Assembly: GCA_032871835.1 (NCBI GenBank)
Contig: CM065298.1
Location: 74,800,154 to 74,864,153 of the forward strand
DNA length: 64,000 nucleotides
DNA from: Dipteronia dyeriana
Taxonomy: Eukaryota > Streptophyta > Magnoliopsida > Sapindales > Sapindaceae
Reading direction: 5' to 3'
Shown here: positions 23,166 through 35,435 of the stretch, in pieces
Position numbering within the stretch: the stretch's first letter is position 1
Layout: the number at the start of each line of letters is the position of its first letter
Program-made: the position numbers and the translations under genes
The notes under the pieces: generated by a model
The model's database searches: none
What the model was told of the DNA's origin: nothing
The model's input: the letters and a program-made list of their open reading frames with translations, nothing else

Positions 23166-24366
23166 TATTAACCAAAAATTTACTCAGGGTGAGGAATTAC
23201 AGCTAACACCCTCTAGACCACTACCACAGAGGTGGTGGCCGGGGTTGGTACCTTGGTGATCTTGTATAAATATGAAGAAGGATGAAACAGTAGGTAGGAG
23301 ACAAGCCATCCCACCCGTCAGGCTTCATGCTTATGTAGTAGATCTGGGGAGCTCAAGGTTCCCTTGCTGGTGCAAAAGGGGTGATCCTAGACATTGTTCC
23401 CTAGTCTTGATTCTAGATCGGGGTCGGAACCCCTCATGGTACCTGAAGATCAAATCTAGAGCCCGATTCCTTCCTGTAGTTCCCCGACCTGGATAACAAG
23501 TAAGAAGGAGGGGCTTATCTAGCTCTAGTGTTAGAGAGCTCGATTTCTTCCATAGAGAAGATACATGAGAGCTCATCGACTCCCCTCAATCTGGTCAGGG
23601 TGATTTCTCCCCATCTTGATGTGCGATTTTGACATGTAGATTGGAGGATAAGAGCGCTAGGTCCAACGAGGTATGAATCTAGCTTGTACACATATATACA
23701 TTCGTAATACATGAGACAAATAAAAGAAACACAAGTCATATGTAGATAGAGGTGGACTGGCCAAGGGGGAAAAGCATCACGAGTGATCACATGCTGAAAA
23801 CCGCCGAGGCAGTATCCAGAGGAAGAAGGAATACCCTTCATGTATATATATATATATCATGCGATGCTCCGAGGAGCTTACAAAGATGTCGAAGTAGTAC
23901 AATGTATATGCTCTAGAGAGCTTACAACAATGAGTGTTTACCGATACCGGTATTTTCCTGGTAAGGGTACACATACAACGTTGATGTAGAGAGAACTTTT
24001 AATGAAACATGTAGACATGCTTAGGGTTTGTCGTTTTTGGGGTTAGAAATGATATGGGTGATCTCGGCTGTGTGTTATGAGATCTCAGATGCCTCTTGTC
24101 GATGCTATTGCAGGTGTATTTATACATGGTGTAACTACCTTGGCGTACAAGTCCATGACTCTTGAATTGTTCTTCTTTCCTTATTGAACACGATTCTTCA
24201 TTTAATGTAGTTGATCGGATTGTAGCTAATATCTCGGAGAAATGTGTTTATTTCCTCTTCTGACTCTTCTTTTATTGATAGGTGGGATTTTCTATTGTAG
24301 TTGACCTAAAGAATCTGATATGGAGGATATCTTGGAGGAAAAGGTATTTGTTTCCTCTTTGGACTC
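23166..24366 (-). mobile_element. N1 3' LTR, left portion
   Basis: It aligns almost base for base with 42647-43855, starting TATTAACC (TG decayed) against TGTTAACC. Homology stops at GGACTC (24361-24366), where T4 begins, and resumes at 36516. The 5 bases GACTC at 24362-24366 are the left copy of the T4 target duplication. Confidence 0.9.
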
Positions 24367-25476
24367 TGTTAATAAGGAAATTTGGCCAGGGGTCAAAGAG
24401 AAATTTTTCACCTTCAATCGACAATCATGAAGCCCGAAAAAGCTACCCCACAAGAGCAGGGAAGGCTGGTTCAGCTTCAAAGTTACCAGAAGATAAGCAA
24501 GATGCGACTGGGACAAGCCCCCACAGGAGTACTGGAGCTTGGGCTTCTCCAGGCCATCTATCGGGAAACCTCGGCTCAAAGGTCGAACTCCACAACAGCC
24601 CGTAAATTCCAGAGGAAGTCTCCAAGCTCAAGGGACATTCGAAAGAAGCCCGCCAACCTCTTTGGAAGCCCGCTGTCCTTCCTGGGCATGAGGGAATAAT
24701 CACGCCTGGATCTACACTACCCCAGCTGTCTCTTAGAGAGGTTTACAAGAGCATCTCAAGCCCCCACAGGTCAGGGAAAATCCATCTTAAGCTTCTAAGA
24801 ACAGAGCCAAAGCATGGATCCACCTCGCTCTACGGGACAACGGGCAGCTGGCAGGGTGACCTCCATTAAGATCGATGGCACGAATGTACACAGGATCATC
24901 TCCACATGATATCAATATACACGTCAAGAGTTTAAATTCAAATAAGGGAACCAACTTTTCTTCGTCAACGATGCCATCGAATCCAGAAACAATTCAAATT
25001 TAAATAACAAATCACGTACGATAAGGAGGGAACGAATTCATGAGATTACGGTAGAGTATTCGTAAACTAAAAACCTACTTGGACGATATATATATGTGAA
25101 GCCAAGCAAGGGGAGGGATATAGACAAAAAAAAAAGAATGAACGACAGAGACAAAAAATTATAAACAGCAAACCTACACATAGAAAGAGGGCCTAAATTT
25201 TGATTACAGAACACGGTAACCTTCGTCTCCACTATTCGACAGGCACCAAGGTGCCACCACCCTACACCTCCGAGATATTGCGAGCAGATAAGAGAGTTAT
25301 TTGTATCTTAAAGAAATTTATCAAATATAGTGCCCCCATTTACTGTTATTACCTCTCATCTCTCTCTTAAACAGATCGGGAACCAACAGTATCAACCCCC
25401 CGGCCACCGCTTTGGTGGTAGTGGTATCGAGGTTGTTAACAGAAATTTTTCATCTCGAGTAAGTTTCCCGTCAACA
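24367..25476 (+). mobile_element. 5' LTR of T4
   Basis: TGTTAATAAGG start and CCGTCAACA end, about 1.11 kb, immediately followed by the PBS. It pairs with 35436-36515. A TATA-like TATATATATG at 25087-25096 is also present in the 3' LTR near 36135. Confidence 0.92.
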
Positions 25477-25498
25477 CTTTCTGGCTCTGTCTGTGGGA
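25477..25498 (+). other. T4 primer-binding site
   Basis: CTTTCTGGCTCTGTCTGTGG directly after the LTR. The same sequence, with small changes, follows the LTRs of T1, T2, T5, T6 and N1. Confidence 0.8.
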
Positions 25499-25554
25499 AA
25501 CCACTCACACCATCATCTTTTTACATTCAAAAAGTTCATTATTTCTAAATCACC

Positions 25555-27440
25555 ATGAAGATCCGCTCCTCGCAAGGGCAACAGGGCACCTCGGGACAAC
25601 CTTCTGCTACATCAACACCAAAGGTCCCGAGGAAAAGGAAAAAAACACGGCTCCATAGCCAGATTCCCCTCTAGCCAGCTACTGTACAAGCTTTGGATCC
25701 CTTTCTGGGAAGCCAGGTCGAGCTTGACCAACAAGCGGCTGCTTTTGTAGAGAATGTTTGCCTTCGATTACTCGCTGAGGGTATAGATATCCAACAAACG
25801 GGTCTCTGCAATCAAGAGGAATCAAGCAGGCCTGGGGCTAGGCAACTCTTCTTTGATCGCTTGGGGCCAGCCCCTCTGGAATCAACTCGTAACAGAGCGG
25901 GGCTCCTGACCTCGATCCGGGATAGGCTAAGGCCTATGCCTCATGCTCCCGAAGCGCTGCCACGCTACCAACTACGACAAGTCAAATCAACGGTAGATGT
26001 CCTTCCCTAAGGACAAGAAGAGCTCCTCCACCCAACGATTCAAGGAGGGAAGCCCGGGGTAGAAATTAAGAAAGTCAGCAAAGCACCCGAGCAAGTCCCC
26101 TCCGAAGAATGAACTGGGTAGAGGTCACCAGTTCATCAGAAGGATCTGATGGTGAGGAATTCGAGATCGACTCAAGGAAGTCTGAAAGCAATCGACTAAG
26201 GGACCGGTTTGCAGAGCTTCAAAGAGAGGTCCAATTGATGAAGAATTGGAAGTACAAGGAGGACAAGAAAGACCCTCTAAGTGAGATGAATGCCCCCTTC
26301 ACTAGAAAGATCTAATAAGCAGAGCTACCATCTAAGTTCAAAATGCCAGCTGACAGGTTCTTCGGGACTGACTATCCGTTGAGCCACTTAGAGAGTTTCG
26401 TTCAACAAATGGAGGTCTAGAACATAACCAGGGCCACTATGTGTCGGATGTTCCCCACCACACTCACGAATTATGCTAAGACTTGGTTTTGGAAACTACC
26501 CGCTGGGAGCGTAGATTCATTCACCAAATTATCAACTGATTTCTACTCACAGTTCCATTGGGTTAAGCCTCGACTGAAGGACCCGATTCATCTACAGTAC
26601 GTGATCTAGGAGATAGGGGAAACTCTCGGGGCTTTTGTCGACCGGTTCCACAAGGAAGTCATCCAGATGAGGGTCTTCACTAAGACAGAAACCCTCACCA
26701 ACTTCAAAAGAAATTTATGGGTAGGAAAACTATTTCGATTTTTTGCCAAGAGACCTCCGGAAACCTACCAGGAAGCCTATGATCAAGATCTGGAACTGAT
26801 CGAGGTCGACGAACAACTCAAGGTCAAGATGGAGCATGATGACATGAGAGCTGGAAAGTGATAAAAGTAGGAAGCTCACAGACCTGAGCAAGATCAGAAA
26901 AGTCGAAACAAACCCTCTAATAAGTCAACATACGGTTTCTCTCTTCCTCAGCCCAGATCAGAAAGGTATCCAGACAAGCGGGCTCCTCCTCAAGCTTTAC
27001 CACCTCCCAAGACGTTGGCCCCTATAGCCCGCGATGGAATGGGGTATGACCATCACACTCCCTCGAATGCATCTCGAGAAACAGCTTACCTCGCCATCAG
27101 GGATAATGGTTTATTACAGAAACCCGCTCCTATGAAAGCCCCGGTCGATAAAATAAATCGTTACAAATATTCTGACTTTCACGAGGACGTAGGGCACAAT
27201 ACTTCAGAATGCTACAACTTGCAGAACCAGATTGAGGCTTTGTTCAAGGGAGGATGCTTGATAGAGTTCTTACAACAAGTCAAAGAGAATATTCAAACTT
27301 GAAGGGAGGTGCAAGTCGAGATCTGGGAACATGCTGAGAAGAGGAAGGAAGAGCAGGCTTACCTGATACAACAAATTCAGGTAATACACATTATCAATGG
27401 AGGTCCCACTCTGGCCTGAACCTTTAACAATTCGAGGAAA
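25555..27440 (+). pseudogene. T4 gag, broken
   Basis: Starts MKIRSSQGQQGTSGQPSATS at 25555. A stop at 25672 interrupts it, the frame is open again at 25693-26010 (DQQAAAFVENVCLRLLAEGI), and a frameshift before 26109 moves it into the frame used by the rest of pol. The core shows KEDKKDPLSEMNAPFTRKI, FQRNLWVGK-like and ETYQEAYDQDLELIEVDEQL segments. The zinc-knuckle region near 27165-27215 reads YSDFHEDVGHNTSEC, with its first Cys changed to Ser. Gag would form the virus-like particle that packages element RNA. Confidence 0.9.
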
Positions 27441-28290
27441 AATCATGTGAGGAAGTTCCCTTGTATGGGCGAGGGGCGGGATATCTTCAAGGTCGACCAG
27501 AGATCGACCAACCCCTCCCAGCTTTCACAGATCATCTTCACCAAAGCAGATGTCTATAATACCGTGCATCCACATGATGACCCCAAGGTCATCACAGTAC
27601 AAATTGCCAACTTCATGGTGCATCGCGTGCTCGTCGACACATGTAGCAGCGTCGACGTTATGTTCAAAGATACTTTGGAGAAACTAAAATTAAAGCAATG
27701 GTGCTACAACAGTTGTACTACTCCATTTTACAGTTTCACTAGGGACCCCATCACACACGTAGTATCAAAAATCCAACCAGTGATCATCGAAGCCACACAT
27801 CTTCAACAAAACATCATTACCGACTTCGTAGTGGTGGATACCCCATCGGCTTAAAATTCAATATTAGGGAGGCCATTCCTATCATCCCTGAAATGGGTCC
27901 TGTCTATTTACCACAATGTCCTGAAGTTCCCGGTAGGAGACAAGGTGGGAGAGGTTCGGGGTGATCAACAAGCAGCTAGGAAATGCTACGCAGTGTAGGC
28001 TAACCCAGCAGCTCTAGCTAAACAGCTCACCAAAGTTACGACTATCCAAGGCAGGATGACCCCCGCACTAAACCTGGAAGACGCGGGCTCCACCAATTAT
28101 CCCGAAGAAAGCCTTGTGGTGCCCGACATGGAAGAACAGATAAGGGAATGGGCCAGCGGCCACCAGATTGACAAGTAAGAGGAGATTCCTATTCTACTAA
28201 CTGATCCCTCGAAGGTCGTCAAGATCGGAGCTACCCTTGAGCCAGGAATGAGAGAGGGCTTGATTAGGCTCTTCATGGAGTTCAACGATA
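27441..28290 (+). pseudogene. T4 aspartic protease and linker, broken
   Basis: The protease motif at about 27627-27656 reads VLVDTCSSVD: the catalytic Asp-Thr is kept but the following Gly is Cys. Downstream are DFVVVDTPSA, GRPFLSSLKW and KFPVGDKVGEVRGDQQAARK, shared with T1, T5 and T6. A stop at 27852-27854 and two more up to 28180 break the frame, which otherwise continues into RT. Confidence 0.88.
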
Positions 28291-29060
28291 TTTTCGCCTG
28301 GTGTCATACGGAGATATCTGGGATCTCGATGATATTAGCTGCTCATCGACTGGCGGTGGATCCGACCTTCAAGCCCGTCAAATAGAAAAGGTGCCACATT
28401 AACAATGAAAGAAATTTGGCGGTTAAAGAAGAGGTGGATAAACTCACCCTGGCAGGCTTCATTCGAGAAGCCCGCTATCCTGAATGGCTCACCAACGTGG
28501 TCATGGTCACAAAGGCAAATGGGAAGTGCCGCATATGCGTGGATTACGCCGACCTCAACCGGGCATGCCCGTAGGACAGTTTTCCTCTGCCAAAAATTGA
28601 TCAGTTTGTCGATTCCACCTCCAGGAACAAGCTCCTGAGCTTTATGGACGCGTTTTTTAGCTACAACCAGATTATGATGCATCCCGCGGACCAAGAAAAG
28701 ACAAGGTTTATCACCGCGCAAGGCCTATATTGCTATAAGGTAATGCCTTTCTGGCTCAAAAATGCTGGAGCTACTTACCAGCGGTTAGTCAACCGTTTAT
28801 TTAAGCCAAAAATTGGAAGGTCAATGGAGGTATATATTGACAATATGATCACCAAGTCTTCGACCTCGGAAAGCCACCTGGACAACCTTCGAAGGACATT
28901 CATGATCCTAAGGGAAAACCAGATGAGGTTGAACCTTTCCAAATGCGCATGTGGTGTAACTGCTGGAAAGTTTGTAGGCTTCATGGTCTATGAGAGAGGT
29001 ATAAAGTCTAACCCAAAAAAAAATCACTGCTATCCTAGACCTAGAATGCCCCGCATCTCT
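28291..29060 (+). pseudogene. T4 reverse transcriptase, broken
   Basis: RT motifs in order: ILAAHRLAVDPTFKPVK, EVDKLTLAGFIREARYPEWL, VDYADLNRACP, FMDAFFSYNQIMMHPADQEK, YKVMPFWLKNAGATYQRLVN and, at 28833-28844, YIDN where the second catalytic Asp is Asn. Two stops (after TFKPVK and after DLNRACP) and a frameshift in an A-run at about 29018-29027 disrupt it. It closely matches T5 in the same orientation. Confidence 0.92.
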
Positions 29061-29600
29061 TAAACATGTTCAAGCCTTGACCGGTCAGGTAGCAGCGCTT
29101 TACAGGTTCATCCCCCGATCTACCGATAAGTGCCTACCATTCTTTAAAGCTATCAAGCAGGGAAGAAACATGAAGTGGGATCAGAAGAGCGAACAGGCTT
29201 TCCAAGCTTTGAAAAGATACCTAACAAGCCCTCCACTGCTGGTCAAGCCAAATCCTGGAGAAGAGCTCCAAATATACTTTACCGTTTCAGAAACCGCTGT
29301 TAGTGGGGCCTTGGTCAAGAAATACGGGAATAGGATCCATCGACCTATCTACTATGTAAGTCGCGCTCTAACCAAGCCCGAAAAGAACTATACTTTAAGG
29401 GAAAAGCTCGCTTATACCTTGGTGACCTCGGTAAGGAAACTCCGTCATTACTTTCATGCTCATTCAATAGCAGTGGTGATGGACCAACCCCTCCGTCAGT
29501 TCTTGTAAAGGCTGGATGTTTCTGGAAGGCTGGTTCTATGGGCCTAGAGCTTACCCAGTTCGATTTAAAATATAAGCCTAAGACCACGATAAAAGCTTAA
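29061..29600 (+). pseudogene. T4 original (gypsy-type) RNase H, broken
   Basis: Open from 29077 to 29508: FIPRSTDKCLPFFKAIKQ, KSEQAFQALKRYLTSPPLLV, EELQIYFTVSETAVSGALV and LREKLAYTLVTSVRKLRHYF, the RT connection and RNase H of gypsy elements. A Gln-to-stop change at 29506-29508 and a lost base near 29541 separate it from the next domain. In the Tat lineage this domain is followed by a second, archaeal-type RNase H, as seen next. Confidence 0.88.
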
Positions 29601-29615
29601 GAACTAGCGGACTTT

Positions 29616-30260
29616 GTGGCCAAACTTTCAGTACCTTCAGATCAGGCAACCCCCGCGGTAACATATGTTACCCATGAGAGGATTCCAGAAGCTAACAACT
29701 GGCCGGAGGACTGCGAGTCACGGACTCTTTACACTGTCGGAGCTTCAGGGCAGTCCGGGGGAGGAGCAGGCATAGTCCTCATCGACCCCGAAGGAACTGA
29801 GTGCTGCCATTGTTTCAGGTTTAAATTTAAAGCCACAAACAATGAAGCGGAATACGAAGCCCTGCTAGCTTGGATTAAAGCTGCCATAGAGCTCGGGGTC
29901 AATTACTTGAACATCAAGAGCGACTCTTCACTCATGGTTAGCCAAGTTTCTGGGAATTATCAAACCAAAGGTGATAACATGATTGCTTACCTGAAACTGG
30001 TACAACAACACAGGTCTAGAGTTAGGGGATTCAGAATCGAGCAGATACCTCGACAATTAAATCATCGGGCTGACATCCTAGCTAAGATAGCTGCCTGTGG
30101 TGGCCAGACCCTACCGCACAGAGTCCTTCTTCAAGTAATCCCCCTACCTAGCACTACTGATGGTAAGGAAGCTTATATTCTAGATGGATCCAATAGCAGA
30201 CTATCTACAGGACGGAAAACTCCCTAGGGAGCCTGACCAAGCTAGGAGGGTTAAAAGGCT
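29616..30260 (+). pseudogene. T4 archaeal-type RNase H (second RNase H)
   Basis: Open from 29616 to 30227. RVT_3-type landmarks: YTVGASGQSGGGAGIVL, ATNNEAEYEALLAWIKAAIE, KSDSSLMVSQVSGNYQTKGD and EQIPRQLNHRADILAKIAA. The first catalytic Asp is Val (29736-29738); the Glu and the other two Asp are present. After 30180 a small deletion shifts the frame compared with T5. The domain is thought to supply RNase H activity in Tat elements, in which the original domain is degenerate. Confidence 0.9.
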
Positions 30261-31414
30261 CTCGGTCCGATATTGCATGGTGGATGGACATTTATACCGA
30301 AGGGGGAAATCCCTTCCCCTGTTCCATATCTACACCCGGAAGATGCCAAGTGGGCTTTGAGAGAGGTTCATTCCGGGGAATGCGAGAACCATATTGGAGG
30401 AGAGGCCTTGGCATATCAGGTTTTTCGCATAGAGTATTACTGGCAGACCATTAATCAAGATGCTAAGAACTTGGTGCAAACCTGCGAGGCATGCCAGAAG
30501 GCTGCAAACTTGAGTCACCTCCCTCTAGAGCGTTTTTCATCCCTTAGCTCGCCGTACCCCTTTGCTATGTGGGGGTCGATTTGATTGGACCGCTTCCTAC
30601 AGCTCCGGGACAGGCCAAGCATGCTATCATAGCAATTGACTACTTCACAAGATAGGTTGAAGCCGGACCACTCTCCTTAATATCGGAAGAAAACACAACA
30701 AGATTCATCAAAACCAATGTAGTTTGTACGTTCAGAACCTCTTTGGTCATCATAACCGACCTTGGGAACCAGTTCGACGATGGCTGATTCAGAGATTTCT
30801 GTCAAGGTTAAGGAATCGACCTTCGTTTTGTTTCGGTAGCCCACCCTCAGACTAATGGTCTGGTGGAATCCACGAACAAAACCATCAAGAAGTTGTTGAA
30901 GAAAAAACTACAACAAAAGAAAGGCAGATGGGTAGAGGAGCTTCTCGAGGTCCTTAGGGCCTACCGCAGTACAAGGCGAACAGCTACCGGGGAAACTCCC
31001 TACTTGATGTCCTTCGGGGTTAAAGCAATCCTACCTATAGAGCACAAGTTGACCTCCTTTAGAGTCCAACGGTTTGAACCGGGAAGCAATAAAAACAAGC
31101 TCCGAGCTAGCTTTGACCTCATGGAGGAAAAACAAGATCGCATAGCTGAAAAGGTAGCAATCTACCAAGGCAGGATTACCAGGTACTTCAACAAGAGAGT
31201 TAAAACCCGAAGCTTCAAAGAAGGGGATTTGGTCCTCCGAAAAGTGACATTGAAAACCAATAAGAGGTCAGACAGGGTCCTATGGCCCAACTGGGAAGGG
31301 CCCTACCTAATAATAATGGTGATTCGTAATGGGGCATACAAGCTCGAGGATATGGACGGTCGACTCATCGACCATACTTGGAATACGGATTACCTAAGGA
31401 AATTCTACCCTTGA
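30261..31414 (+). pseudogene. T4 integrase, broken
   Basis: Zinc-binding N-terminus VHSGECENHIGGEA and CEACQKAANL in an open frame at 30273-30584. A frameshift near 30570-30580 follows. The core region 30585-30862 has ATTGACTACTTC (IDYF) and a second-Asp block with stops. The last frame, 30863-31414, starts at the catalytic Glu region (MESTNKTIKK) and continues through the C-terminal segment VKTRSFKEGDLVLRKVTLKT and LWPNWEGPYLI to the natural end RKFYP. It matches T5 and, on the opposite strand, T1 and T6. Confidence 0.92.
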
Positions 31415-31659
31415 ACAGGGGACTTAGGAGCAGGCAACCTCTGACTAGTTTCTTTTTTTTTCTTCTGACAGTATTGTACTCCATCTTCCATATCAATAAA
31501 GCTAGCCTTTTCCTATTTACTCATTCTTCAACTATGTCCTACAATGATATGGGTCTACATGGAAAGTTTCAACAATATCGCCTCAAGACCAGAGGTAAGC
31601 CGGGGAAGCCCCCTCGCTGCTCCTGATGACTCGGCCGGGCACTACCCCTAGCCAAGAAG
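31415..31659 (+). other. T4 post-pol non-coding stretch
   Basis: After the pol stop there is a T-rich stretch (31450-31461) and ATATCAATAAAGC near 31488, shared with T5 (near 51796). It leads into the tandem array. No coding sequence is seen. Confidence 0.6.
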
Positions 31660-31960
31660 GGTCTGAGTGTAAGAGCATAGTTGCCATCCGGATCCTGAGA
31701 CCAGGAAATAGCTAGATAGCGCTTCAGATGCCTTGGTCAGGCTACCACCCCTAAGAAGGGTCTGAGTGTAAGAGCATAGTTACCATTCAGATCTCGAGAC
31801 CCGGAAATAGCTAGATACCCTTCCTGATGCCTTGGTTGGGCTACCACCCCCAAGAAGGAATTGAGTGTAAGAGCATAGTTGCCATCCAGACTATGAAATA
31901 GCTAGATAGCTCTCCTGATGCCTTGGTCGGGCTACCACCCCCAAGAAGGAATCGAGCTTG
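31660..31960 (+). repeat. About 100-bp tandem repeat array in T4 (about 3-4 units)
   Basis: The anchor GAGTGTAAGAGCATAGTT occurs near 31664, 31765 and 31863, each followed by GCTAGATA and CTTGGTCGGGCTACC-like sequence. It is the same unit as in T1, T5, T6 and N1. The stretch 31961-32498 after it is non-coding and matches T5 52570-53125. Confidence 0.9.
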
Positions 31961-33416
31961 AAAGCTCGGAAGCTCTCCAGATCCCGAGCCTAAGAAGGGA
32001 CTACACAATTCTCCACTTAATGTTCTACTCGGGTTACAACCTTCTAAAGGGGCTCAGGGATAAAGGGCTCGACTTACTTAAACTCTAAATGCTCATGTTA
32101 TTTTACTAGCTCTCCTTGATATAGGGTTACTTACTTCAGCAAACCCACAATCAAACAAGGGGACTGTCAGCAGAAGAAGTGGAGCTAAGAGTTCCATTAG
32201 TATGGAGGCTCAACGCCAATAACTTGTTTTTCTTATCTTAATTTTTTTCCAAATATAGCTCGCTTCGATATAAAAGCAAGACGATCAAGCAAGTTAGTGG
32301 AAGCAAGATTTAGATCTGAGAATAAACTTTTATTATCAAGTAAGGGAGCCTGTCCCCCAACAAGGCTACTACAAGCAAGGGGGGCCCAATCCCTGGTTCC
32401 GGGCTATAAAGGAAAAATAATAAGAGATCAAACACAGTTGAAGATGGGATACTCACCCCTTTTTCCAGGCATTCAAAATAAATTACATGGAAGAGAACTC
32501 AAGCTTCTTCGTCTTCCTAAGGGCCTTCAACTTGCTCCTCCACATAATGGACCTCGCCCTCTGCTCCACTCCCCGGTCACGGCTCGTCCTGGCCAGCTAC
32601 ATCAGCCGCCCCCTCCACCTCATCCTGCGGATCAACCCTTGCTGCCTAGGGTTCGGCAGGATCCTCCTCCACGATTTCATTGATCACTGCCATAACTTCA
32701 GGCGGTATAGGAGCTTCGAGAAGGCTGGACACTGACTCAAGCACGTTCCCGCCTTCTATTGACTTCATTCCTAAGAGCACTTCGGAGGAATCTCTGGCTT
32801 CAGCAAGGCCTCATTCTGGCTCCTCGTTGTGAACCCTTTTTGAGGATTCGCCAGGACCGGATGCTGGTAAGAATAGAACAAGAGGAGGCAGATTTGGCAC
32901 CTCCAACTGCTTCTCAGTTCCCTCCCCTGAAGCACCAGCTCCATCAATTTCAGGGTGAGACATCTCTGCAGCCTGTGACATGACCTCTGCTCAATCCCAA
33001 CCGGCAATACTAGAAAATTGAATAGAGGAAAGAGCCTCTGCAACCTGATAAGAGGCATAGAAGTACCCCTCGCTAAAAGAGGCTTCCACTTCGGTTTGGA
33101 GCAGGGTAACTCGAGCCTGCAAGTTTTGGTTTTCAACATTTAGGGCCTTAGCCTATCCCCTCCAGTCATCCTGCTAACTAGCCTTCCACTTCGACCGGAG
33201 AGTTTCTTGATCAAAAGATCGCTTCAACCTCTTATGATCGCATTGAAGCTCAGCTAGCTGCGTCTCCATTCCTTGTTGACTGGAGGTCATCTCTTGGACC
33301 AGGTCTTGAGCCCGCACTAGCAACCCTATTGGTCGCTCAGCTTCAACCTCAGCCTTGGCTACCCGATCACGGAGAAAGGCTACCTGATGCCCTATGGCCA
33401 CCTAAAACTTGAAAGC

Positions 33417-33487
33417 CTACAAGGAAAAATCATGTTAGAAAATGACAAGTCAAGTAGCTCAATGAAGAAGTAAAAGCGACATTTTAC
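33417..33487 (-). other. aORF intron 2 in T4
   Basis: On the minus strand: GCCGAG-GTAAAATG donor and TTGTAG-GCTTTC acceptor, 71 bp, phase 0, same codon position as in T3, T5 and T6. Confidence 0.85.
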
Positions 33488-34001
33488 CTCGGCTAAAAGG
33501 GCGGACCATTTGGTGATCAAGATGTGTACAGGCATTGCGAACATCCTAGAAAGCCAGCCGCCTAGACAAGATGCGACAAATTGCTTTAGGACCTCATCCT
33601 GACCCACCAAGCTCGATTGCTGGTGGGGGCGAGAATGGGCGACCTCGAAAAAATTAGCATTGGGCTCCCCAGGAACCTCGACTACCCGAGATACAACCTG
33701 ATCTGTAGAGAGGGGTAGCAGGACTCGGTGGGGATCGTTTGAAGCAGTAACTTCTGATTGAGGGGCAGTAACAGACTTATTAATGACTTGGGAAGCAGAC
33801 CCTCCTCGGTTTAAAGCCTTCGCAACCCGAGACGCCAGAAGAGCCATCTTGGACTTCACTTGGGAAAGAGAAGGGGAAGGAACGAACGGGACAGCAACCT
33901 TAGTTGTTGACCCCCCACTTTCTTTGGAACAGTCTAGAGAGCTCCTAGAGACGATCTTGAAGGAGGAGGAGGAATCCCAGCTTGTCGGGCTTCGCGAGAA
34001 G

Positions 34002-34108
34002 CTGGAGCAACAACAATTACTGTTAGAGAAAAGAATCAAGATTTTCAGAACTGAACCCTCAAATAAAAAAAAATTAAAAAGAAAAGCAGGATAGATCGAG
34101 ATACATAC
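34002..34108 (-). other. aORF intron 1 in T4
   Basis: On the minus strand: CCCCTT-GTATGTATC donor and TTGCTCCAG-CTTCTCGCG acceptor, 107 bp, phase 1. The acceptor context is nearly identical in T6. Confidence 0.85.
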
Positions 34109-35215
34109 AAGGGGTAGCACCGGATATCAACAGGTACCTGTTCACCCTGCGGGGATCGAAAGGGTCAGTGGTCGGAAACTTCAGATTCAAATAATTTTGA
34201 GCTAGGATGGTCTTCAGCACAGCTTCAGATTCATCAGGCAAGAAATCCTGACCCAGGTGGGTTTGTCACTTAATGTGGTGGGAACCTCGAGCTCATGCCC
34301 ACCGACGAAGATGGAGCTCCCCCAGTCTCCCCCGGGCAATACCTTATATTCTTTCCAAGCGGGGTCCTTCTTTGAAGCCCTAAGGATGATAAAGTTAAGG
34401 ATATTCTTAGCCTTGGCATAGAATTGGCCTCGTGGGACTCCTGCCAGGCTATCGATCTGGAAAAGGAAGAAGAGCTCCTTAGCACCGGGCTCCCTGGTTA
34501 CACCGCTCAACTCGTATTACTCTTTCCATAATACCAGGAAGCCGATTAGATGCCTCCATAAGCCGGGCGTCAATTGAAGCAGAGCCAGCTGAAATGCATT
34601 GAGAGCCTGCTGTAGGGTGGGAAGGAGAGGAAGCCTCACCCTGCTCTCAAAAGCCGCAACATAGATAGGAAGCACTCCTTTGGGCAGGCTAATAGTATCG
34701 TAGTTTCGATGGGGGACGGTTAGAGAAACGGTATCAGGAATACAATACTTATCCCGTAGACGGCCGATCGACTAAGGATCGACAGTAGAATCAGGGATAA
34801 CCCTGGGTTCGAAAGGAAGGATTATCACTGGAGGAAGCTCCGCCACCGTGACTTAAGCCCCCCTAACCGCATCTAATCTCTCCTGGATGTCAGAGTTATC
34901 GATGACTAAGTTCAGAGGGTTGTCAGGCCAGTTCGAAAAGCCAGAACCGATAGAAGCGTTTCTGTTTGAACGAAAACGCTAGCGGATGGGGAAAGATTCC
35001 TTGTCGCTTGAAATTCCTCACGCCCACTTTAGAGGAGCTAGGTTAGGGCCTCCAAAGCCCCCCACCAAGGCATCAACACTATATGTGGAAGTCGACATCG
35101 ATGGGAAAGAGAGGTGAGAGAGCAAGTGAAAGCTTTCGACTGAAAAAAAGGGGAAGAAGAAATTTGAAAGTTTGAGATTTGAGGAAGTATGAAGAAGGTG
35201 ACGGTCAGACCGGAC

Positions 35216-35222
35216 TTAAATA
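35216..35222 (-). promoter_or_regulatory. TATA-like motif of the T4 aORF
   Basis: TATTTAA on the minus strand, 124 bp before the aORF start at 35098. The T3 copy has the same heptamer at 125 bp, both preceded by CCTC. Confidence 0.5.
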
Positions 35223-35424
35223 GAGGTCTATGGGCGATATCCTGGGGAAGATCACCGCCGTATTACAACATCTTTTCTTTGAATAACAATCAGTTTCAAA
35301 TTCAAAATGTTGGGTAATTAATGAGAAAATTTCGCTCTCATTAATTATCTTTATGGCAAAAAAAATTCTCAATTAAACAAGGAATCTGACTCTAACCCCA
35401 ACTCAACCACCGGTGTTCAAGTCA

Positions 35425-35435
35425 GAGGGGACTTC
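35425..35435 (+). other. Polypurine tract of T4
   Basis: AGAGGGGACTTC directly before the 3' LTR start at 35436; the complement of this tract also borders the T3 3' LTR. It primes plus-strand DNA synthesis. Confidence 0.85.

Larger units (their letters stand above)
32499..35098 (-). pseudogene. T4 antisense accessory gene (aORF), PF04195-like, with two introns
   Basis: Minus-strand gene between the tandem array and the 3' LTR. The ATG at 35098 (MSTSTYSVD) follows a TATA-like motif by 124 bp; the stop complement is at 32499-32501. Introns at 34002-34108 and 33417-33487 have GT...AG ends, and removing the first joins ISGATP to SSREARQAG in frame. The N-terminal domain shows IPDTVSLTVPHRNYD, AAFESRVRLPLLPTLQQALN, QLTPGLWRHLIGFLVLW and GGDWGSSIFVGGHELEVP. 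The C-terminal half has a long charged helix (VAKAEVEAERPIGLLVRAQ). Several stops, for example one after APLKWA near the start, inactivate it. Its function is not known. Confidence 0.82.

Noticed and set aside
32297..32683. Proline-rich + strand open frame beside the T4 aORF
   Set aside because: It is the opposite strand of the acidic aORF tail and its 3' flank; T5 53065-53310 shows the same shadow.
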